DNA of 64,000 nt from Adlercreutzia equolifaciens. Lineage in GTDB: Bacteria; Actinomycetota; Coriobacteriia; Coriobacteriales; Eggerthellaceae. The stretch spans positions 620,001 to 684,000 of the forward strand of contig NZ_JARFIK010000001.1 in assembly GCF_029076695.1 (NCBI RefSeq), in the 5' to 3' direction. Below the pieces are notes generated by a model, which saw only the letters and a program-made list of their open reading frames with translations, was not told the origin of the DNA and did no database searches. Of this stretch, positions 16,200-23,873 are shown one piece after another. Position 1 is the first letter of the stretch, and each line of letters opens with the position of its first letter. A program made the translations under genes and the position numbers.

Positions 16200-17225
16200 A
16201 TGGGCGCTATCAAGCATTTCCTGGTGAACTATACGGGCAACTTCAAAATGGCGCTGATGCTGTGGCCTCTGGCGTCCTTCGTGCTTACCCTGCCCATCTT
16301 GGCCTACCTGTACCACCGCGACGGGCGCCTGCGGTTCACCTCGATGGTGGCTACCTATCTGACGGTGCTGTACGTTATGGGCCTGGGGTGCTTCACGCTG
16401 TACCCGCTGCCCGAAGGCACCAGTGGCCCGGGCATTACCTACGGCATTCCCGCCAACTTCAACCCGCTGAACTTCATCTACGACATTCAAAAAGAGGGCC
16501 TGCGGGCGGTGTTCCAGCTGGTGTTCAACGTGGTGTTCTTCATGCCGCTGGGCTTCATTGCCGGGCGCCTGCTGCGCATGCGCTTCGTGCCCACGGTGCT
16601 GCTGGCTTGCGCCACCTCTATGTGCATCGAGTTTGCCCAGTACACAGGCTTGTTCGGGCTCTATGACTACGCCTATCGCTGCTGCGATGTCGACGACGTT
16701 ATCACCAATACGCTGGGCGGTGCGCTGGGCTGGCTTTGCGCGCTGCTGCTGGGGGCGAAGGTGGCTCCGGGCAAGATGGCCGAGGTGCCCCTGACCGATC
16801 ATCCCGGCTTCGTGCGTCGGTGCGTGGCGCTGTGGCTCGACTTCACCCTCATCGGCATGGGCACCCTGGCGCTCTGGCTGGTTATAGCAGGAGGCTATCA
16901 ACTGGTCACTGGCGAGTTGCCCCAACTGCCGGGACTTGATTCCTCACAGACGAACGAGTTGTGCACGTCGGCTCTGTGGCTGGGGTTGTTCCTGATCATC
17001 GAGGTGATCATTCCCTGGCGCCATGACGGCTCCACGCCGGGCGGTTCCTTCGTGCGCATGACCTTCGAGACGCACCCGCGCACCACGGGGTACCGCGTGG
17101 CGTTCTACGTTGTCCGCTCGGCCACGCTGCTGCTTACCTTCGAGGCGGTTCCCTGGCTGCTCATCCCGGTGCTTACGGTGTTTTACCTTTTCGCGCGCCG
17201 TATGCCCTACGACTATATTCCCTAG
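16200..17225 (+). CDS. VanZ-RDD membrane protein
   Basis: 341 residues, about 8-9 hydrophobic segments. The first 200 residues are a VanZ-like domain (NPLNFIYD, VFFMPLGFIAGRL, IEFAQYTGLFGLYDYAYR, DVDDVITNTLGGALGW); VanZ proteins give low-level teicoplanin resistance by an unclear route. The rest is an RDD domain (FVRRCVALWLDF and later GGSFVRM) as found in small membrane transport/assembly proteins. GAGAAAGGGG precedes the chosen ATG. The fused architecture is known but its function is not. The gene ends 8 bases before the end of the convergent LuxR gene. Confidence 0.85.
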   Translation: MGAIKHFLVNYTGNFKMALMLWPLASFVLTLPILAYLYHRDGRLRFTSMVATYLTVLYVMGLGCFTLYPLPEGTSGPGITYGIPANFNPLNFIYDIQKEGLRAVFQLVFNVVFFMPLGFIAGRLLRMRFVPTVLLACATSMCIEFAQYTGLFGLYDYAYRCCDVDDVITNTLGGALGWLCALLLGAKVAPGKMAEVPLTDHPGFVRRCVALWLDFTLIGMGTLALWLVIAGGYQLVTGELPQLPGLDSSQTNELCTSALWLGLFLIIEVIIPWRHDGSTPGGSFVRMTFETHPRTTGYRVAFYVVRSATLLLTFEAVPWLLIPVLTVFYLFARRMPYDYIP

Positions 17226-17232
17226 GCGTGCC

Positions 17233-18195
17233 TCAGATGCTCCTCCAGAAGTCCTGCACCAGGGCCTGGCGGTTCTCGCAGCCGGTTTTCTGAAGCAGTC
17301 GGTGAACGTACACCTTCACGGTGGAAAGGGCGATGGACAGGGTTGAGGCGATGTTCTGGTTGTCCTTCCCCTGCAGGATAAGGCGGAGCACTTCCCGTTC
17401 GCGCTCCGTCAGGCCATGGCGATTGCCGTAGATAATGAGGTTGTCGCCAATGTGCGCGGCTCGCGCGTCGTCCTCATCGGCCGGGGGTGCGGTGAAGCGC
17501 AGGGAAAGCGAGCGCGCGGCATAGCCGATGGCCAGCAGGGAAGCGGCTAGCATAAGCAGGTTCTCGGCGTAATTGCGCTCGGCGGAGATAACCAGGGGGC
17601 CCAGTGCCCACTCGTCTGTCTGCAGTACCAAGAACATGAGGGCGTCTTCGGCTATAACAAGGAGGGCAAGGGCTGCCACTACCCAGAACACCACCTTGGC
17701 CCGAGCCATGCGTGTGCGCTCGAGGGGGTCATGGGTGGCGAAGTAGCGGAACAGAGAGAACCCGAGAATCCACAGCACGTAGATCATGCGCAGGGAGTAG
17801 AACCAGAACCGTCCCTCGGGGGTAGTAGCGCCCATGAGCAGCCCCACGCTGACCACCAGGAACACCACCGGCGGCACGGCCTGCACCACGCGGCTGCGCT
17901 CGCCGGTGAAGTTGCAGGCAAGCAGCCAGAAGAAGGTAAGGAACGCATCGCCGATGACAATGGTGGCCAGGCTGCGCATAACGAGGTACCCCGGGTCGGC
18001 GGCCGTGCCCAGCACCACGGCGGCAATGCTGTCCTGCAGCATGAAGGCGACGTCTACGAAGTAGCACAGAAACCCGCCGAAGGCGAGAGCCATGCCCCGG
18101 GAGCGCGAGGCCAAGTAGGCGGAAAAGCACGTGGCGGCCGCTAGCACCGAAGCCAGCATGACCAGTAGCGTAAAGTAGTACGTAACAAATTCCAT
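17233..18195 (-). CDS. Membrane-anchored LuxR-family regulator (7 TM)
   Basis: 320 residues: about seven hydrophobic segments (residues 5-235) and a C-terminal LuxR helix-turn-helix (about 258-315; HGLTEREREVLRLILQG, then STVKVYVHRLLQKTG). Smaller than the other two membrane LuxR proteins in the window. It is divergent from the permease-aminotransferase pair, its likely target. A palindrome overlaps its own -10 box (18277-18295), consistent with autoregulation. Confidence 0.87.
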   Translation of the reverse strand: MEFVTYYFTLLVMLASVLAAATCFSAYLASRSRGMALAFGGFLCYFVDVAFMLQDSIAAVVLGTAADPGYLVMRSLATIVIGDAFLTFFWLLACNFTGERSRVVQAVPPVVFLVVSVGLLMGATTPEGRFWFYSLRMIYVLWILGFSLFRYFATHDPLERTRMARAKVVFWVVAALALLVIAEDALMFLVLQTDEWALGPLVISAERNYAENLLMLAASLLAIGYAARSLSLRFTAPPADEDDARAAHIGDNLIIYGNRHGLTEREREVLRLILQGKDNQNIASTLSIALSTVKVYVHRLLQKTGCENRQALVQDFWRSI

Positions 18196-18510
18196 GGGAG
18201 CAACCTCGGCTATGACCTGGGGTTTATCGGAGGTGTATCAATCTAAACGCTGATGATACCCCTCATTGTCTTCTCTCGGTACACCCATTGTACCGCTTTC
18301 CGTTTAGAAAGAGCCAGAGCATAGTGGCTTGCGCAGGGGTAACGCGCTTCTCGCGTGAGCCGGGTCGGGATGCCCGAGCGAAAAGCGCGCCTCGCGGGCG
18401 GTTTGGGAGAGCAGGCCCGCATGCACGGGGCCGCATCTGCCATGGGCGGCCTCCTTGGGGATAGCGAACGCACGGGGCGTTCGTGTTCATAGACAAGAGA
18501 AGGGAATCTC
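18196..18510. promoter_or_regulatory. Divergent control region, LuxR / amino acid permease
   Basis: 315 bases. CGGTAC (18277-18282) and GTACCG (18290-18295) form a 6-bp palindrome with a 7-base spacer; on the minus strand it contains TACAAT (18292-18287), the likely -10 of the LuxR gene, so a regulator bound here would affect its own synthesis. AGAGAAGGGAA before 18511 is the permease ribosome site. Confidence 0.45.
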
Positions 18511-19956
18511 ATGGAAGAGAAGGAAACCGGAAAGAAGGGCATTGGGCTCATCGGCCTTATCGGCATGGTGGTCAGCTCGTGCATCGGCACGGGTGTCTTC
18601 GCCATTACCGGTCAGCTGGCCAATGTGGCATCGCCCGGCGCGGTGCTCATCGGCTGGCTCATTGTGGGCATCGGCTTCTTGGCCCTCGCGTTTTCGTTGA
18701 ACAACCTGACGGAGAAGCGCAGCGACCTGCACGGCATCTTCTCCTACGCCGACGCCGGCTGGGGTCCGCTGGCAGGCTTCATCTCCGGCTGGGGCTACTG
18801 GCTGTCGGCGTGGCTTGGCAACGTGGCCTTCGCTACCATGATGATGTCCACCATCGGCTACTTCTTCCCTGCGTTTCTGCCGGGCAACACCATTCCCTGC
18901 ATTATCATCGCCTCGCTGGTGATGTGGGGCATCACGCTGCTGGTTATCCGCGGCGTGGAGAGCGCGGCGTTCCTGAACGCCATCGTCATGGTGTGCAAAG
19001 TGGCCGCCATTGCCGTCACGCTTGTGTTCGGTATCTTCCTGTTCAATGCCGGCATTCTGACCGCTGACTTCTGGGGCAACGTGTACAACAACGCCGTGGC
19101 CGCTGGCGAGTACGGTCCGGACGCCGTGGGCATCGGCGATGTGGGCACGCAGATCTTCAACTGCATGATCATCATGATGTGGTGCTTCGTGGGCATTGAG
19201 GGCGCTTCCGTGGTGTCGGCCCGTGCCGCCCGCAAGTCCGACGTCGGCAAGGCCACGCTCATCGGCTTCATCTGCCTGATGGCCATCTACGTGGGCGCTT
19301 CCGTGCTGCCCTTCGGCTATATGCCCTACACCGAGATTGCGGCGCTCGATTATCCGGCTCTGCTCTACGTGTTCGAGTCCATGGCTCCCGGTTGGGGCGG
19401 CCCGTTCATCTCCATCGCCATCATCATCTCCATTTTGGGCTCCTGGCTGTCCTTCACCATTCTGCCCGCCGAGACCACGTCCGAGATGGCCGACTACAAG
19501 CTGCTGCCCGCTTCCTGGGGCAAGCTGAACGCGAAGGGCGCGCCGCAGTTCTCGCTCATCATTGTGGGCGCCTGCATCCAGGTGTTCCTTATCATCCTGC
19601 TGTTCTCGGCCGACGCCTATGATTTCGCGTTCTCCATGTGCACCGTGGCCATTGTGATCACCTGGGCTTTCGCCGCTGCCTATCAGGCCAAGTGGGGCCT
19701 GCAGAACAAGAACGGCGTGCAGGCGGCTATCGGTTTTGTGGCCGTGGCATTCCAGGTCATCGGCGTGCTGTTCAACGGCTGGTCGTTCCTGCTGCTCACC
19801 TGCGTGGGCTACATCCCCGGCTTCTTCATCTACATGAAGGCGCGCAAGGACTACGGTCATGCTGTGACCACGGGCGAAAAGGTGTGCATGGGGGTTATCA
19901 GCGCCCTGGGCGTGCTGTCCCTGGTGCTGCTGGGCATGGGCGTTATCGGCATCTAA
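18511..19956 (+). CDS. APC-family basic amino acid antiporter-like permease
   Basis: Twelve-TM amino acid/polyamine transporter, 481 residues. The N-terminus GMVVSSCIGTGVFAITGQLA carries the substrate-binding GxGxF segment of TM1, and GIEGASVVSARA matches the TM6 region of the arginine/ornithine and related basic amino acid exchangers (APA group). FTILPAETTSEMADYKLLP is also typical of that group. It is followed 11 bases later by an aminotransferase, so it probably imports (or exchanges) that enzyme's amino acid. Controlled most likely by the divergent LuxR protein. Confidence 0.87.
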   Translation: MEEKETGKKGIGLIGLIGMVVSSCIGTGVFAITGQLANVASPGAVLIGWLIVGIGFLALAFSLNNLTEKRSDLHGIFSYADAGWGPLAGFISGWGYWLSAWLGNVAFATMMMSTIGYFFPAFLPGNTIPCIIIASLVMWGITLLVIRGVESAAFLNAIVMVCKVAAIAVTLVFGIFLFNAGILTADFWGNVYNNAVAAGEYGPDAVGIGDVGTQIFNCMIIMMWCFVGIEGASVVSARAARKSDVGKATLIGFICLMAIYVGASVLPFGYMPYTEIAALDYPALLYVFESMAPGWGGPFISIAIIISILGSWLSFTILPAETTSEMADYKLLPASWGKLNAKGAPQFSLIIVGACIQVFLIILLFSADAYDFAFSMCTVAIVITWAFAAAYQAKWGLQNKNGVQAAIGFVAVAFQVIGVLFNGWSFLLLTCVGYIPGFFIYMKARKDYGHAVTTGEKVCMGVISALGVLSLVLLGMGVIGI

Positions 19957-19967
19957 GGAGCGGATGA

Positions 19968-21089
19968 ATGGACATTAAGACTATTGGCGTTGAGGATTGG
20001 CTCAACGTGTGGGAGAAGTCGGCTACCTATGACATTGCCCAGTCGACTATTGCCTCGCTGACTATGGGCGAGATTCTGGAGCTGGACGGACAGGCGGGCG
20101 CTTCCTTTTACGAGCGCTTGAACGGCGAGAAGATGAACTACGGTTGGATCGAGGGTTCGCCGGAGTTCAAGGCCGAGGTGGCGAAGCTCTACCGCAGCGA
20201 CATCGACCCCGACTGCATTCTGCAGACCAACGGCACCACGGGCGCGAACCTGATGGCGCTCATGCAGTTGGTGGAGCCGGGCGACCATGTGATTGCCGAG
20301 TACCCCACCTACGACCCGCTCTACGAGATTCCGGCTACGCTGGGTGCCGAAGTGGAGTACTGGCATCTGCGCGAGGAGAACGGATGGCAGCCGAGCATCG
20401 AGGAGCTGCGTGCGCTGGTGCGCCCCGACACGAAGCTCATCTGCATCAACAACGCTTCGAACCCGCTGGGCACGGTGCTTTCCAAGGAAACCCTCGAGCA
20501 AATTGCCGAGATTGCCCGCGAAGTAGGCGCCTATGTGCTCTCCGACGAGGTGTACCTGCCGCTGGAGAACACGGAGAACTTCTGGTCCATGATCGACCTG
20601 TACGAGAAGGCGGTCGTGACCAATTCCGTGTCGAAGACCTACTCGGTGCCCGGCGCTCGCATTGGCTGGTCGGTGTCCAGCAAGGAGCTGGCCGACAAGT
20701 TCCGCGTGTACCGTGACTACACCATGATTTGCTGCGGCGAGTTCAACGACGCCCTGGCCACCTATGTGCTGGCCAACCGCGACGCTATCCTCAAGCGCAA
20801 TCGCGCCATCATCGAGCGCAATCGCGCCATCGTGCAGGAGTGGATCGACGGCGAGCCCCGCGTGCGCTGGCAGGCGCCCAAGGGCGTGTCGGTGGCCTAC
20901 ATCCAGTGGGACATTCCCATGGATGACGAGGAATTCTGCATCAAGCTGCTGAAGGAAGAGGGCGTGCTGCTGGTGCCGGGCAGCCGCTTCAACCTGCCCG
21001 GCGGCGCACGCCTGGGCTACTGCGCCCCCGAGGCCACCCTGCGCGAAGGCCTCGCCCGCCTGAGCAAAGCCCTCCGCCAGTTCGACTAA
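19968..21089 (+). CDS. PLP-dependent class I/II aminotransferase
   Basis: 373 residues, fold type I. Visible sites: TNGTTGANLMALM (PLP phosphate loop, about 85-97), NNASNPLG (about 158-165), the SDEVYLPL Asp (about 191-198) and the Schiff-base Lys in NSVSKTYSVPGARIGW (about 224-239), followed by the substrate-carboxylate Arg in the RLGYC region near the end. ATAAGGAGCGG lies before the ATG. It is cotranscribed with the permease. The family includes capreomycidine/enduracididine-type enzymes acting on arginine derivatives, but the substrate is not decided by sequence. A short internal repetition (KRNRAIIERNRAIVQ) is visible near residue 280. Confidence 0.87.
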   Translation: MDIKTIGVEDWLNVWEKSATYDIAQSTIASLTMGEILELDGQAGASFYERLNGEKMNYGWIEGSPEFKAEVAKLYRSDIDPDCILQTNGTTGANLMALMQLVEPGDHVIAEYPTYDPLYEIPATLGAEVEYWHLREENGWQPSIEELRALVRPDTKLICINNASNPLGTVLSKETLEQIAEIAREVGAYVLSDEVYLPLENTENFWSMIDLYEKAVVTNSVSKTYSVPGARIGWSVSSKELADKFRVYRDYTMICCGEFNDALATYVLANRDAILKRNRAIIERNRAIVQEWIDGEPRVRWQAPKGVSVAYIQWDIPMDDEEFCIKLLKEEGVLLVPGSRFNLPGGARLGYCAPEATLREGLARLSKALRQFD

Positions 21090-21444
21090 ACCGAGCGCCT
21101 GCCCGCATGGGGACGGTGGGGGTCCTGACCGTCGCCCACCTGCTCTGGGGAGACGGCCAACAGGGAGACAGCCAACCGTCTGACTTGTCTTATTCCGAAT
21201 GCGGGGAGGGATTAGGTTCCAGAAACGGCCCCTTCGGTATCTTTTGAGGTGCCAGAAAGGGGTCGTTTGGTTCCCCGCTTTGACAAAAGGCCAGGTGAGC
21301 GTAGCGGCATCTGAGCGGCAGAGGAACCAAACCGCCAGTTTTGGGAACCTACCGCCTCTCTCCGCCGCCCACTTGCTCTGCCAGCCCCACTTCGCCGCCT
21401 TCCCGCGCTGCTGTTTGGTCTTCGGCTTTTGACGTTGCCACCAG
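21090..21444. other. Intergenic, rich in inverted repeats
   Basis: 355 bases without a credible gene. AAACGGCCCCTT (21223-21234) faces AAGGGGTCGTTT (21257-21268) with one mismatch; GTTTGGTTCC (21265-21274) faces GGAACCAAAC (21323-21332) perfectly. GGTTCC occurs at 21215 and 21269 and its complement GGAACC at 21323, each 54 bases apart. No U-run follows. Could be an untranslated RNA, a decayed element, or folded mRNA end. Confidence 0.4.
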
Positions 21445-21819
21445 CTACTTCTTCGGCATATGATCGCGGAGCCATTGGGCGAGGATGACGGCTTGGTTCT
21501 CTTTCTCGTCTTTGGCTCCGTAGAGCAAGGTGACGCGCGGGTAGTGGGCTAGCGTAGGCTCGGTCAGCTTCTCGGCGAAGGCGGCTGCCTCGGGGTTGGC
21601 GTTCAGCTCGGCGGTGTACTGGGCGACGAAGGTGTCCCAGTTTGCCGGGTTGTGACCGAAGGCTTTGCGCACGGCGGTGGAGGGGGCCAGGAACTTCGCC
21701 CACTCGTCGTAATGCACGCGGGCCTTGGTAAGGCCGCGCGGCCACAGACGGTCCACCAGCACGCGGTAGCCATCGCTTTGCTCGTAGGGTTCGTAGACGC
21801 GTTTCGTGACAATTTCCAT
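21445..21819 (-). CDS. DUF488 family protein
   Basis: 124 residues; start MEIVTKRVYEP with GGAGG eight bases upstream. Signature residues of the short DUF488 group are present: YRVLVDRLWPRGLTK (about 19-33), HYDEWAKFLAPS, FGHNPANWDTFV and VTLLYGAKD. The family is widespread and its biochemical role is unknown. Soluble. Transcribed alone in the same direction as the alcohol dehydrogenase gene upstream. Confidence 0.88.
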   Translation of the reverse strand: MEIVTKRVYEPYEQSDGYRVLVDRLWPRGLTKARVHYDEWAKFLAPSTAVRKAFGHNPANWDTFVAQYTAELNANPEAAAFAEKLTEPTLAHYPRVTLLYGAKDEKENQAVILAQWLRDHMPKK

Positions 21820-21896
21820 GGGAGCCTCCTTTGGTAATGCTTCCATTGTGGAGCAGCCCCGTCGTGCCCGACCGCCGAAAAGGCTCCCGTAAGCAA

Positions 21897-21936
21897 ATCG
21901 CCCCCGCCTCGTAACGAGGCAGGGGCGATGCTTTTT
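21897..21936. terminator. Intrinsic terminator between DUF488 and alcohol dehydrogenase
   Basis: ATCGCCCC and GCCTCG pair with CGAGGC and GGGGCGAT around a TAA loop. On the plus strand GCTTTTTG follows; on the minus strand (the direction of the dehydrogenase gene) GATTTGC follows, a weaker U-tract. Confidence 0.6.
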
Positions 21937-22009
21937 GTCGAAGCGGTGCCGTGGCCGCAGAGCCAGTGCGGAGATGGCGGCTGCAGCGGCGGCGGGGAGA
22001 TTACGGCCG

Positions 22010-23182
22010 CTACAGCGCCAGCTTGTAGATTTCCGCGGCGTCTTCCAGGGTCAGCTTCTTGAAGCTGCCGAAGGGCACGCCCTTGTTCTGGGCCAGCGTC
22101 GGCAGCATCTTCGGAATGTCCTCCTCTTCCACGCCCAGCTCGGCCAGGGTGGTAGGCATGCCGAGGCTCGCGAAGAACGCGCGCGTCTCATCGATGGCCG
22201 AGAGCGCGTCGGCATTCACGTCGCCCGTGGGGGTGAGGCCAAACACCGCCTGGCCGTAGAAGGCGAAACGCGCCGGATTCTCGGTATACACGTACTCCAT
22301 CCAGGCGGGGAACATGACGGCCAGGCCCGCGCCGTGGGTGATGGCGGGGTCCAGGGCCGAAAGCTCGTGCTCCAGGCCGTGGGTGGCCCAGTCCTCGTGA
22401 CGGCCCACGCCGGCCAGACCCTGGTGGCACAGCATGCCCGCCCACATGATGTTGGCGCGGGCGTCGTAGTTATCGGGGTCGGCCAGTACGCGCGGCGCTT
22501 CGGCGCGGATGGTGTTCATAAGCGACAAGTTCAAGTTGTCGGTGACAGGCACGGCACCCACGTCGTCGAAGAAGCGCTCCAGCAGATGGCAGTACATATC
22601 GGTCAGACCCGCCGCCGTCTGGAAGGGCGGCAGGGTGAAGGTGAGCTCCGGGTCCATGAAGGCGAACTTCGGGCGCTGGGCGTTGTTGGCGTAGCCCGTT
22701 TTGCGACCCAGCTCGTCATTGGACACCACCGTGTTCTTGGACGCCTCGGAACCTGCGGCGGGAATGGTGAGCACCACGGCAATGGGCAGCACGTCGTGGT
22801 CGAGGGCCTTGGTCTCGAAGAGCTCCCATACGTCGCAGTCGATGCAGGCGCCGTTGGCGATGGCCTTAGCCGAGTCGATGACCGAGCCGCCGCCCACGGC
22901 CAAAATCCAGTCGACACCGCCCTCCTTGCACAGCTTCACCCCTTCGCGCACCAGGGTGATTTCGGGGTTCGGACGCACGCCCCCCAGCTCCAAGTGCTCG
23001 ATGCCCGCGGCATCCAGCGAGGCACACACGCGGTCGAGCAGTCCCGATTCGCGGGCGCTGCGTCCGCCGAAGTGCACCAGCACGCGCTGAGCGCCGGCGG
23101 CGGCCAGCTTCGCGCCCACCTCGTTCTCCACGCCGCGGCCGAAGACGAAATGCGTGGGTGAGACGAATTCGAAGTTTTCCAT
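22010..23182 (-). CDS. Iron-containing alcohol dehydrogenase (butanol dehydrogenase-like)
   Basis: NAD(P)H-dependent group III alcohol/aldehyde oxidoreductase, 390 residues, cytosolic. Start MENFEFVSP is preferred (GGAAAGGA upstream) over a 19-codon extension. GGGSVIDSAKAIA (about 95-107) binds the nucleotide phosphate; metal ligands are expected in TDMYCHLLERFF (about 197-208) and in HGLEHELSALDPAITHGAGL (two His, about 264-283). The N-terminal THFVFGRG is typical of the BdhA/YqhD branch. Physiological substrate unknown; likely disposes of reducing equivalents. Confidence 0.9.
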   Translation of the reverse strand: MENFEFVSPTHFVFGRGVENEVGAKLAAAGAQRVLVHFGGRSARESGLLDRVCASLDAAGIEHLELGGVRPNPEITLVREGVKLCKEGGVDWILAVGGGSVIDSAKAIANGACIDCDVWELFETKALDHDVLPIAVVLTIPAAGSEASKNTVVSNDELGRKTGYANNAQRPKFAFMDPELTFTLPPFQTAAGLTDMYCHLLERFFDDVGAVPVTDNLNLSLMNTIRAEAPRVLADPDNYDARANIMWAGMLCHQGLAGVGRHEDWATHGLEHELSALDPAITHGAGLAVMFPAWMEYVYTENPARFAFYGQAVFGLTPTGDVNADALSAIDETRAFFASLGMPTTLAELGVEEEDIPKMLPTLAQNKGVPFGSFKKLTLEDAAEIYKLAL

Positions 23183-23299
23183 GGGAATCCTTTCCTCCGG
23201 CAAAGGCGCCGGCCGCCAAGTCGCGGCCCCACGCGCCAACTGCCGCGCCCAGTATAGCGCGAAAGCGTAGAATAGAAACGACCGAGAGAAAGGGGAGCC

Positions 23300-23869
23300 A
23301 TGACGGTTTTGTTTGTAAACGCGTGCCTACGCGGAGAAGAGTCTCATACGCTCAAGCTCTGTCGCGAGTACCTTGAGGGCAGGGAGGACGTTAAAGAAGT
23401 GAACTTGGCCGAGTTGAAGCTGGAGCCCTACTACGCGGGGCCGGTGGCGTTCCGTGCCCAGCTGGAGGCCAACAACCGCTTCGACGACCCCCTGTTCGAC
23501 CTGGCGAAGGATTTCGCTGAGGCCGACGAGATTGTCATTGGTGCACCTTATTGGGACTTGTCGTTCCCGGCCGCGCTGAAGATCTACGTGGAGCACGTGT
23601 GCGCCATGGGCATCACCTTCCACTACACCGAGCAAGGGGCCTGCGAGGGCCTTTGCAAGGCCGGACGCCTTACCTACATCACCACCTGTGGCGGCCGCGT
23701 GGAAGGCATGAACTTCGGCTACGAGTACTTCTGCGGCATCGCGAAGATGTTCGGCATCCCCGAGACCCGCTTCGTGGCCGCCGAGAACTTGGACGTGGTG
23801 GGCAACGACAACGAAGCCAGCATGGCCGCCGCCCGCCAGCAAATCGCAAAGCTCCGCGCGGAGGGGTAA
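23300..23869 (+). CDS. Flavodoxin-like NAD(P)H oxidoreductase
   Basis: 189 residues of the flavodoxin_2/NAD(P)H:quinone-FMN reductase family. The flavin-phosphate region is N-terminal (MTVLFVNACLRGEESHTLK), with APYWDLSFPAALKIYVEH (about 83-100) and TTCGGRVEG (about 130-138) matching conserved loops. Members reduce quinones, azo or nitro compounds. AGAAAGGGGAG precedes the ATG. Ends 4 bases before the end of the convergent UvrA-like gene. Alone in its transcription unit. Confidence 0.87.
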   Translation: MTVLFVNACLRGEESHTLKLCREYLEGREDVKEVNLAELKLEPYYAGPVAFRAQLEANNRFDDPLFDLAKDFAEADEIVIGAPYWDLSFPAALKIYVEHVCAMGITFHYTEQGACEGLCKAGRLTYITTCGGRVEGMNFGYEYFCGIAKMFGIPETRFVAAENLDVVGNDNEASMAAARQQIAKLRAEG

Positions 23870-23873
23870 AAAG

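Noticed and set aside
18487-19860. 457-codon minus-strand frame over the permease
   Set aside because: Shadow with His-rich product; opposite frame encodes a canonical APC permease.
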